From: Rhodobacter capsulatus
Lineage (GTDB): Bacteria; Pseudomonadota; Alphaproteobacteria; Rhodobacterales; Rhodobacteraceae
Assembly (NCBI RefSeq): GCF_003254295.1
Contig: NZ_QKZO01000007.1
Span: forward strand, 1 to 64,000
Direction of reading: 5' to 3'
Length of the DNA stretch: 64,000 nt
The translations under genes were made by a program, and so were the position numbers. The notes beneath the pieces were generated by a model. It ran no database searches. It was not told the origin of the DNA and worked only from the letters and a program-made list of their open reading frames with translations. Each line of letters begins with the position of its first letter. Position 1 is the stretch's first letter. Positions 44,181 to 51,078 of this stretch are shown piece by piece.

Positions 44181-45020
44181 TCAGATGATGAGGTCCAGAG
44201 GAAGGTCCGCGATATCTCGGAGACGCTGGCCATCGATCATGGTTTCGACCAGTTCCAGGGTTTCCCGGTCTTGTTCGCGCAGAGTCTCCACCAATTCGGG
44301 GAGCGCAAAGTGATAGACGCAGTCCATGTCGCCCGTTCCCAACGCGATGGCCGCGATACGTGAAGGAGTTGGCTCGGCGGTGACGGCGACGATATGGGGC
44401 AACCGGCCCTTTCGGTTCCTGACAAGGTTCAACGCTTCTGAACGCGTGTTCTGCACGCGGTCGGAACGGATTGTCAGCTTGCAGCTGATCGACGCGTGCA
44501 GGCTCGCCTGCACGCCATTGGCCTCGCGCAGCGCAGTGTGTCTTGCGACCGTGTCATCCACTAGGAGCTGCTGCCTGTTGATGTTGGCGTCGGGTTCAGG
44601 TCGGCGCAAGACGACGACGTCGGGCTTGATGAGGTAGTCCGTCCCGAGAAGGGTCCGCAGTTCCTTGTTCTCGATCGCAAGGGAGCGAAGGGCGTCGAGA
44701 TGGCTGTACTGGTCGAACTGCGAGATTGCCTGCCCCCTCTCGACCGCAAAGGAGCCGGGGCGCAGATGCAGCAGTTGCGCGAAACAGGACGCGACGAAGT
44801 TCTGCGTAGCGGTTTCGAACATCGCCCCCGCCGTCTGCCCCGCGGGTTTCGCGGCATGGCTCTTGCTCGCGCCGATCTTCGCCACCAATGCTGTCGCTAT
44901 ATCCCGACTTGGGCGATTGGACACGTCGGCAATCGACGGAACCCCCTTCGTTTCAGTGATCGGGCCAGCCAGACATTCGGCATGGAACTTGCGACGGGCT
45001 TCAAGCAACCAAGGCCGCAT
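44181..45020 (-). CDS. NgoMIV-type type II restriction endonuclease (predicted site GCCGGC)
   Basis: A 279-residue enzyme very close, as I recall it, to NgoMIV along its length: SNRPSRDIATALVAKIGASK, PGQTAGAMFETATQNFV, SHLDALRSLAIENKELRTLL, GTDYLIKPDVVVLRRP, LHASISCKLTIRSDRVQNTR and EALNLVRNRKGRLPHIVAVT. The active site is the D of TDYLIKPD plus the SCK lysine, as in NgoMIV; the RSDR segment contacts the CCGGC part of the site. It overlaps its methylase by one base (TGATG), ensuring co-expression. Confidence 0.93.
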   Translation of the reverse strand: MRPWLLEARRKFHAECLAGPITETKGVPSIADVSNRPSRDIATALVAKIGASKSHAAKPAGQTAGAMFETATQNFVASCFAQLLHLRPGSFAVERGQAISQFDQYSHLDALRSLAIENKELRTLLGTDYLIKPDVVVLRRPEPDANINRQQLLVDDTVARHTALREANGVQASLHASISCKLTIRSDRVQNTRSEALNLVRNRKGRLPHIVAVTAEPTPSRIAAIALGTGDMDCVYHFALPELVETLREQDRETLELVETMIDGQRLRDIADLPLDLII

Positions 45021-45988
45021 CAGGCCACCGCATGGAAGCGACGCGCCGTGATCGCTTTGCGCAAGTTCTGCGCGACGGCACGGGCCACCGGGGGCGGGAA
45101 GGCATTTCCGACCTGGCGATATGCCGCCGTCTTGCGGCCGACAAATTGCCAGTCATCGGGGAAGCCCTGCAGCCGCGCAACCATGCGGACAGTCAGGCGG
45201 GGGACGCCCGCAAAGCCCGGCTCGGGGGCGTCTTCGGCAATGGTATGGCCGTTCACCCCAAGGGTCGCCCAGGCGCGTTTGGCGCGGGTCGGCCCGAGAT
45301 CCGGCCCGCCGTGTTTCTTGGAACCGCCAACGATCGTGGGGGCGATTTCGTCAGCCTGTGCAGCCCAGGCATCGGCGCCCTCCCAGCCATTCGCGCCCAT
45401 GAGGTCACGCAGGCGTTCTCCGACGGTTGGGGGGCGCATGTCGCTCCCCTTGGGCCATTCGAACTTGTCGGCGTATCGATCATGGACCGCGACGATCACG
45501 ACACGCGGCCGCAATTGGGAGACGCCGAAGTCCGATGCATTGAAGAGGTGCCATTCGGCGAAAGTGTAGCCCAGGGCTCGCAACTGGGCCTTCAGTTCCT
45601 GCCGGTAGTCATGGAAGACGGCATCCAGAAATCCGCGGACGTTTTCGAGCATCACGGCTTTCGGGCGCACCTCATCCACCACACGGATGGCAGACGGGAA
45701 GAGGTCGCGTTCGTCGGCGGCCCCGAGTTGCTTGCCTGCCTTCGAAAACGGTGGGCAGGGGACGCCCCCCGCTACCAGATCAACCCCCGCATAAGGACGC
45801 GCATCGAACTGGGTCAGGTCGGACTGAGGGCCTTCGAGGACGTTCCAGCATTTCCGGTTCAGGTTCAGTGTCTTCCGACACCAGTCATCCACTTCGACAC
45901 AGGCCTGATGGGCGAAACCCGCCTGCTCGATGCCAAGCGCTTGCCCACCTGCGCCCGCGCAAAGTTCCACAGATGTAAGTTCACCCAA
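45020..45988 (-). CDS. C5-cytosine DNA methyltransferase, partner of the NgoMIV-type enzyme
   Basis: 322 residues with the standard m5C motifs in order: VELCAGAGGQALGIEQAGF (I), GVPCPPFSKAGKQLGAADER (IV, catalytic Cys), AVMLENVRGFLDAV (VI), FGVSQLRPRVVIVAVHD (VIII), a target-recognition region, and QVGNAFPPPVARAVA (X). It starts at TTG (45988), preceded by AGGGAAGG at a good distance. The methylase is upstream of the nuclease, so protection is made first. Methylation of GCCGGC is inferred from the nuclease. Confidence 0.94.
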   Translation of the reverse strand: MGELTSVELCAGAGGQALGIEQAGFAHQACVEVDDWCRKTLNLNRKCWNVLEGPQSDLTQFDARPYAGVDLVAGGVPCPPFSKAGKQLGAADERDLFPSAIRVVDEVRPKAVMLENVRGFLDAVFHDYRQELKAQLRALGYTFAEWHLFNASDFGVSQLRPRVVIVAVHDRYADKFEWPKGSDMRPPTVGERLRDLMGANGWEGADAWAAQADEIAPTIVGGSKKHGGPDLGPTRAKRAWATLGVNGHTIAEDAPEPGFAGVPRLTVRMVARLQGFPDDWQFVGRKTAAYRQVGNAFPPPVARAVAQNLRKAITARRFHAVA

Positions 45989-46237
45989 CGCAGTCCGCCT
46001 TCCCTAAAGCTTGGTGCTTCATACAGAGCGGGTCAGCGGGCAAAATGTCAATTCCCTCCCCCTTGTCGCGCGTCTTGCGTTGACCTGCAAAATCGATCCG
46101 GGGACGTGTGAGGCAGGGATTCGAGGCGCGCCCCGGGCTGCGCGGCCTCGCGGGTCTCACACCGTCAGGCGACAAGCAACAGCACCGCTTGTCGGATCGC
46201 GCGCGGCGCACCGATGAAGCTTGCGACATAGGCGACA
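45989..46237. other. intergenic region between the methylase and the phage Dam gene
   Basis: About 250 nt expected to hold the restriction-modification promoter. Open frames here show no ribosome site or protein-like composition. It also marks the change from low-GC cargo to high-GC phage genes. Confidence 0.45.
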
Positions 46238-46272
46238 GGCGTAGGCCCTCGCGTTCGAGGGCCCACGCCTTT
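46238..46272. terminator. strong hairpin below the phage Dam gene
   Basis: GGCGT plus GGCCCTCG pairs with CGAGGGCC plus ACGCC, 13 bp with one A-C mismatch and a CGTT loop. TTT follows on the plus side only. It lies 12 nt past the Dam stop and may end the phage late transcript. Confidence 0.6.
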
Positions 46273-46283
46273 CCCTTCCCCCG

Positions 46284-47093
46284 CTACCGCACTTTCCCGC
46301 GGATCAGCAGCTCAGCGGCGGGGATGCTTTGGCCTTTTCCGGCGATCGAATAGGTGGTGCGGACCGGCTCGATCTCAGCCCAGGAGAAGATCTCGCGGAT
46401 CTCGGGCACGTCGTTGATCGAGAGCAGGAACCGCCCCTTGAGGCCGCGCAGCCCATCGGCGAGGCGCTGGAAGTCGTCGCGGCTGAACAGATCCTTGCCG
46501 TAATCGCCCTCGCAGCCCCAATAGGGCGGGTCGAGGTAAAACAGCGTCTCGGGCGCGTCATAGCGCTGGATGAAGGCGCCGAAATCCAGGCATTCGATCA
46601 CCACGCCCGAGAGGCGCGCGTGCAGATCCTCCAGCATCGGTTCCAGCGTCAGCAGGTTGAAGCGGCCGGGGCGATCGCGGCTGACGCCGAAGTTGCGGCC
46701 GCTGATCTTGCCGCCGAAGGCGGTGCGCTGGAGATAGAGGAACCGCGCCGCGCGTTCGAGATCGGTGAGCGTGTCCGGCCGGGTCGCCAGCAGACGCTCG
46801 AACTCGCTGCGGACCGTCAGCTGGAAGCGCAGGATTTCGAGGAACTGCGGATAATGCCGCTGCAGGATCCGGAACAGGTTCGCGATGTCGCGGCCCGCAT
46901 CATTGATCACCTCGGCCCGCGGGCGGGCGCGGCGGCGCAGGAAGATCCCGCCCATGCCCACGAAGGGCTCGCAATAGGTCCGGCAGGGGGTCTCGTCGAG
47001 GATCGTGCAGATCCGTTTCGCCAGGTTGCGTTTGCCGCCGAGCCAGGGTGCCGCGGGGGCCACCGGCGCGACGGGAATCATCGACTCCGTCAT
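46284..47093 (-). CDS. phage orphan adenine-N6 DNA methyltransferase (Dam/D12 class)
   Basis: A 269-residue methylase with the SAM loop PWLGGKRNLAKRI and CEPFVGMGGIFLRR (motif I FxGxG), INDAGRDIANLFR, and the catalytic LFYLDPPYWG (motif IV). It is at the distal end of the late operon and has no restriction partner in frame. It likely methylates phage DNA to evade host enzymes or to regulate packaging. The TTG at 47108 preceded by GGAGGG is an alternative start. Confidence 0.9.
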   Translation of the reverse strand: MTESMIPVAPVAPAAPWLGGKRNLAKRICTILDETPCRTYCEPFVGMGGIFLRRRARPRAEVINDAGRDIANLFRILQRHYPQFLEILRFQLTVRSEFERLLATRPDTLTDLERAARFLYLQRTAFGGKISGRNFGVSRDRPGRFNLLTLEPMLEDLHARLSGVVIECLDFGAFIQRYDAPETLFYLDPPYWGCEGDYGKDLFSRDDFQRLADGLRGLKGRFLLSINDVPEIREIFSWAEIEPVRTTYSIAGKGQSIPAAELLIRGKVR

Positions 47094-47186
47094 CTGAATA
47101 TGTTCCAAGGGCCCTCCCTCGCGAGGGGGGAGCGGCCATGAGCTTGTGCTGGTCGACGGGGGTTCTTAGCGGTTCTCCCCGTGTCG

Positions 47187-47224
47187 GAGGGGGTTGGCGC
47201 CCCCTCTGGCCTCCCAAGAGGCCA
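47187..47224. terminator. two adjacent hairpins between lysis genes and Dam
   Basis: Arms 47187-47193 with 47200-47206 (GAGGGGG/CCCCCTC) and 47207-47213 with 47218-47224 (TGGCCTC/GAGGCCA). Neither has a T-run on the minus strand. They sit in the 169-nt gap between the LLH holin and Dam and may attenuate read-through. Confidence 0.5.
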
Positions 47225-47262
47225 AAACGTCATTCTTTACAGAACCTTCCCGGCGGGCGGTC

Positions 47263-47610
47263 TCACCGGCTGAGGGTTGCGATCTTGGCCACGGCGAGGC
47301 TTCGCAGCACGCCGTCGCGCGGCGCGAGGGCGCGGATGGCGTCGGGGACCGAGGCCTGGGCATGAGCGACGGCGTCGCGGGCGAGGAGGTCGAGATCGCG
47401 GCCGTCGTCGCGGCGCCCACGGCGGGTCAGGGCGAGCTGCGCGCCGGTCATCAGCGCCTGATGCAAGGCCTCGCGCTGCGCGGCCTCGATCTCGATGCCC
47501 CAGCGCGCGCGCAGTTTTGCCGCCGCCCAGCCGATCAGCGCGGTGGTGATCGTGGCGAGGATCGGCAGCACGATCTGCGCGAGGATCGTGGCGAGGAGGG
47601 TGTCGGTCAT
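47263..47610 (-). CDS. phage holin, LLH-like
   Basis: A 115-residue protein with one N-terminal TM (LLATILAQIVLPILATITTALIGWAA region, residues 4-29), followed by a long charged helix (KLRARWGIEIEAAQREALHQ) and a C-terminal tail ending VAKIATLSR. This matches LLH-type holin proteins. It is placed after the endolysin in the lysis module. Confidence 0.78.
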   Translation of the reverse strand: MTDTLLATILAQIVLPILATITTALIGWAAAKLRARWGIEIEAAQREALHQALMTGAQLALTRRGRRDDGRDLDLLARDAVAHAQASVPDAIRALAPRDGVLRSLAVAKIATLSR

Positions 47611-47628
47611 CGGGGTCTCCGTGGGGGC

Positions 47629-48318
47629 TCAGGCTTCGTTGCTGGAGAGGGCGAGGCCTTTGGTGGTGCGGCGGACCGGCCGCCCGGTGACGGGCACGCC
47701 CGCGGGCCAGCGCGCCGCGAGGAGGCGGGTCTTGGCGATCCGGGTGACGGTGACGGCATCGGATTGATTGCCGCCGAGGACGTGATAGGCGCTCGCATCC
47801 TCGCCGCGGTAAAAGCCGACATGGCCCTGCCAGCCGGAGGGGGCGCCGCGCCAGAAGACCAGCACCGCGCCGAAGACCGGCGCGACGGGATCGCCAAAGC
47901 GGCTCCAGGCGCGGGCGGCAAGCGGGGTGTCGGGCAGGATCACCCCGGGCAGGGCCGCGCGCAGGCAGCTTGCCACGAAGGCGCCGCACCAGGGCACGGC
48001 GCGCGGGTCGATCGCCCCGGCCGCCGGATCGAGCCAGGCGCGCAGCCGCGCTGTGTCGCGCCGCTCGTGCAGGCCTTGCAGGCGCAGCGCCTCGGTCATC
48101 CAGGGAAGGTCGGGGCAGGGAAGGTCGGGGCAGGGCGCATCTGCGCGCATCAGCGCCGCGATCACCGGCCCGAAACCGGGCTCGGCCGACAGCCCGCGGC
48201 TGCGCCCGAAGGCCGTGATCGCGGCTTTCGTCTTCGGCCCGCAAAGCCCGTCGATCGGCCCCGGGTCAAAGCCGAGCGCGCGGAGCCGCAGCTGCGCGGC
48301 CCGCCAGTCTGTCGTCAT
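47629..48318 (-). CDS. phage endolysin: peptidoglycan-binding domain plus TIGR02594 cysteine peptidase
   Basis: Degrades the cell wall at the end of the lytic cycle. Residues 1-60 are a PG_binding_1 domain (LRALGFDPGPIDGLCGPKTK). A short tandem repeat (PCPDLPCPDLPW) joins it to a TIGR02594/CHAP-like amidase/peptidase with AVPWCGAFVASCLR (catalytic Cys), SGWQGHVGFYRGED (catalytic His) and YHVLGGNQSDAVTV. The length (229) is normal. There is no signal peptide, so it needs a holin. Confidence 0.92.
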   Translation of the reverse strand: MTTDWRAAQLRLRALGFDPGPIDGLCGPKTKAAITAFGRSRGLSAEPGFGPVIAALMRADAPCPDLPCPDLPWMTEALRLQGLHERRDTARLRAWLDPAAGAIDPRAVPWCGAFVASCLRAALPGVILPDTPLAARAWSRFGDPVAPVFGAVLVFWRGAPSGWQGHVGFYRGEDASAYHVLGGNQSDAVTVTRIAKTRLLAARWPAGVPVTGRPVRRTTKGLALSSNEA

Positions 48319-48319
48319 C

Positions 48320-48640
48320 TCACGACTCCTTGTTGTGAAAGAAGACCCGGGTCAGCGCCACCTGGGCGCCGCGCGGGCCGAGATAGGCGAGCGAGGCGAC
48401 GACGCCGGTGGTCACGGTCCGGCCGAGCTCGAAATAAGCCGCCACCGCCTCGCCGATGATCGCCATGCCGACCGCGACGGGCAGCTCCCAGAGCAGTTCG
48501 CGGCTCAGGAACCGGCGCTTGCGCGCCCGCACCTCGGTCGAATGCCACATCAGCCGCCCGGCGAGCGCCGCCGCCATCGTAGTGACGGCCCCGCCCCAGA
48601 TGGCATCGACAAGTTCGACGAGGCCCCTTGCATCGCTCAT
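48320..48640 (-). CDS. phage holin (LydA-like, Phage_holin_3)
   Basis: A 106-residue membrane protein starting MSDARGLVELVDAIWGGAVT. The first TM is near residues 14-31, a basic linker (STEVRARKRRFLSRELLWEL) follows, and a second pair of TMs covers residues 50-85 (VGMAIIGEAVAAYFELG, VTTGVVASLAYLGPRGAQ). AGGGCAGGA precedes the ATG. This layout fits LydA-type holins. It directly precedes the endolysin. Confidence 0.78.
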   Translation of the reverse strand: MSDARGLVELVDAIWGGAVTTMAAALAGRLMWHSTEVRARKRRFLSRELLWELPVAVGMAIIGEAVAAYFELGRTVTTGVVASLAYLGPRGAQVALTRVFFHNKES

Positions 48641-48701
48641 GATCCTGCCCTTTCGCGGCTTGCCGCCCGGCGGGCGGTGACGGTGACGGCGCCCGAGGGC
48701 A

Positions 48702-49196
48702 TCAGAAGGTGAGGGCGACCGCGGCCGGGTCGGCGGCGGCGCGGATCTGCGCGGCCAGATCGGCTTCGCGGTCGAAACAGGCCTGCACATGGGCACGCAC
48801 GGCCAGCGCGAGGGCGATGATCTGCGGCGCGCTCAGCGCGACGAACTCCCCGGTCGCAAGCTTCCAGCGCAGGGTCAGGGCCGGATCGAGCTGGGCGGCA
48901 AGGGCGGCGGCGGTGAGGCGGCTCTGGCTCAGATCGTCGGTCTGCAGGCGCAGCCCGTCGTGCTCGATGCCGCGGGCGATGGCGGCGTCGCGCGCGGCCT
49001 TGAGATTGGCGAGCGCCTGATCGACCGAGAGCCGCGCCGGGGCCGGTTCCCAGCCCTCGCCGGTCCAGAGATGATCGGCCCCGGGGCGCAGCGGCACCTC
49101 GGCCGTGCCCTCGGGATAGGCGGTGCGAAGCGCCGCCTCGGGGGTCCCGATGGTCTGCCAGTAGCCGTGGGCGGGGTGGAAAAAGCCGTGTTCCAT
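48702..49196 (-). CDS. phage DUF4376 protein (tail-fibre associated)
   Basis: 164 residues. The first part (MEHGFFHPAHGYWQTIGTPE) is collagen-like tail-fibre adapter sequence; the second (ALANLKAARDAAIARGIEHD to IIALALAVRAHVQACFDRE) is a DUF4376 domain. Its ATG overlaps the stop of the fibre gene as TGATG. Proteins of this class are fibre chaperones or distal fibre parts. Confidence 0.8.
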   Translation of the reverse strand: MEHGFFHPAHGYWQTIGTPEAALRTAYPEGTAEVPLRPGADHLWTGEGWEPAPARLSVDQALANLKAARDAAIARGIEHDGLRLQTDDLSQSRLTAAALAAQLDPALTLRWKLATGEFVALSAPQIIALALAVRAHVQACFDREADLAAQIRAAADPAAVALTF

Positions 49197-50140
49197 CAGC
49201 GCAGCTCCGCCCAGGTTGCGGGCGCGGCGCCCTCGAACCGGTAATAATGCCCCGCGGGGACGACGGCCTGATGCGACATGATCCGCAGGGTCGAGCCGGT
49301 CCCGGTCGCGGCGATCAGGATGTTGGCGGGGGCCGCGACGCCCAGATAAAGCGCGGTGTTCGCCGTCGTGCCGCTTGTGGTGATGCTGACCGCGATCGGG
49401 CGCCCGGTGGTGTTCTGGTAATTGGTTCCGGCGAGGCGGGCGGCGGTGACATCCTGCCAGGACTGCGCGACCCCCAGCGCCAGCGCCCCGATCAGCCCGT
49501 TGATCTCGCTTTGCGAGCCATGCAGCCGCACCCAGGCCCGCCAGGTGCTGGCGGCGCGCCAGCGGATCCACTGCCCGGTGTCGCTCTCGCCCTTGTTGTG
49601 GCCCCAGACCAGCTGGACCGCGGCCGAGCCGTCGTAAAAGATCGTCAGCACCATCCCCGCGCCGGTTGCAAAGGGGGTGTTGTCGGTCAGGGAAGCGGTG
49701 AAGCGGTTCCAGCCCGAGCGGGTGATCGCGTTCAGATCCGTCACCGCCTCGGCCAGGGGGGTGACCGTGCCAAGGCCGAGCGTGGCGCGTTGCGCGGCCG
49801 CATCCGCGTCGCTCGCCAGCGCCAGACCGGCGGCGCTGGCATTGGCGAGGATCGCCTTTCCGGCGCCGGAGGCGGTCAGGAATTCCAGCGCGGTTGCCCC
49901 GGCATTGACGGCCATCAGCTTGCCGCCATTGCCCCTCAGCGCAAGTCCGGTCCCGGCGCCCGCCGCAAGCGCCGCGGCCAGCGCCGCATCGGCCTGGGTC
50001 TCGGCATGATCTCCGAGCGCGTCGAGATACTCGGCGAAGGTCTTCCAGAACAGGAGCGAGGCTTCCATGCGCGCGCTGAAGGTCTCCGGGTTGGAGCGCA
50101 GCGGCGGCGGCGGGACGGTCGGTTTGGCGGGTTTTGCCAT
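49196..50140 (-). CDS. phage tail fibre/receptor-binding protein (pyocin-knob type)
   Basis: 314 residues. An N-terminal helical part (ARMEASLLFWKTFAEYLDALG) is followed by Ala/Gly-rich shaft sequence, then a knob-like domain (AITRSGWNRFTASLTDNTPF, LTIFYDGSAAVQLVWG, WIRWRAASTWRAWVRLHG) of the pyocin-knob kind, then a C-terminal beta domain. It is predicted to bind the host surface. It is coupled to genes on both sides by TGATG overlaps. Confidence 0.78.
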   Translation of the reverse strand: MAKPAKPTVPPPPLRSNPETFSARMEASLLFWKTFAEYLDALGDHAETQADAALAAALAAGAGTGLALRGNGGKLMAVNAGATALEFLTASGAGKAILANASAAGLALASDADAAAQRATLGLGTVTPLAEAVTDLNAITRSGWNRFTASLTDNTPFATGAGMVLTIFYDGSAAVQLVWGHNKGESDTGQWIRWRAASTWRAWVRLHGSQSEINGLIGALALGVAQSWQDVTAARLAGTNYQNTTGRPIAVSITTSGTTANTALYLGVAAPANILIAATGTGSTLRIMSHQAVVPAGHYYRFEGAAPATWAELR

Positions 50141-51078
50141 CAGACGATTCCTTGTACTTCGATGGAGATCAGCGACCAGGCGTCGGTCTGATAGGCCGCG
50201 CGGTAGCTGCGATAGAATCCGTAGTTGATCGCCGCCTTGCGGGGATCGTCCGAGCCGATCCAGACCGCGGCGGTGCCGCCGCGCAGGCTGCGCATGCGGG
50301 TGTCGAAGCCGAGCAGCCGGGCGTTCGGCAGGCAGGTCTCGAAGGTGCTGAGCCGGGTTGCGGCGCGGCGCACGGTGGTCAGATCGCCGTAATCGTCCTG
50401 TTTGACATAGGAGAAATCGACGCCCTGAAACCCGGTGCCGCCGATCACCGGGCGCCCGAGCGCCCAGACCGGGCCGAGGACGATCTGCCCGACGCTGACC
50501 TGCCCGCCGCGGCGGATGGCCTCGATGGTGATCTGCGCGGCGGCATAGGGCGGCAGATCGGTGAGGACGAATTCGGAGAGCTCGGTGATCGGCTCGACAT
50601 AATAGCCCAGCCCGTCGCTGACGACGGTTTCGTCCTGCATGGCGATCGCGCGGCGGTAGACCACGGCCCCGGCATCGGTCATCGTCACGCGGATCTCGGC
50701 GGCGCTGATGCCAAAGCCCGCGACGCCGCCCACGGCCACGCCGGGGGCGAGGGTGACGCGGATGATCTCGGCGGCGCGGGCCAGAACCGAGGGCTTGCCG
50801 TCGAAAAGCCGCCAGCGGTTGGTGGCGCCGATCACCTGCCAGAAGACCGGATCGGGGTCGTCGATCAGCGGATCGGCCAGCGCTGCCTGTTCGAGATCGG
50901 GATCATGGCCGGTGTTGTCGCCCTGGAGCGCGCGATAGACGGTATGGGTGGCGGGGCTGATCACGAAGGCGCCGCGGGGATAGGTGGTCTGCGCGTTCCA
51001 GCGCGGAAAATCCGTCTCGGGGATAGAGCAGGAGATCAGCGTCGCATCGGTGACGGCAATCGGGGTCAGGATCTTCAT
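50140..51078 (-). CDS. phage tail-associated structural protein with carbohydrate-binding N-terminus
   Basis: 312 residues; residues 20-85 (DFPRWNAQTTYPRGAFVISP, TVYRALQGDNTGHDPD) look like a chitin/carbohydrate-binding module of the CBM5/12 type common at phage tail tips. The rest is predicted beta-rich with no recognised family. It lies between the tape measure and the tail fibre, where tail-tip genes belong. Confidence 0.7.
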   Translation of the reverse strand: MKILTPIAVTDATLISCSIPETDFPRWNAQTTYPRGAFVISPATHTVYRALQGDNTGHDPDLEQAALADPLIDDPDPVFWQVIGATNRWRLFDGKPSVLARAAEIIRVTLAPGVAVGGVAGFGISAAEIRVTMTDAGAVVYRRAIAMQDETVVSDGLGYYVEPITELSEFVLTDLPPYAAAQITIEAIRRGGQVSVGQIVLGPVWALGRPVIGGTGFQGVDFSYVKQDDYGDLTTVRRAATRLSTFETCLPNARLLGFDTRMRSLRGGTAAVWIGSDDPRKAAINYGFYRSYRAAYQTDAWSLISIEVQGIV

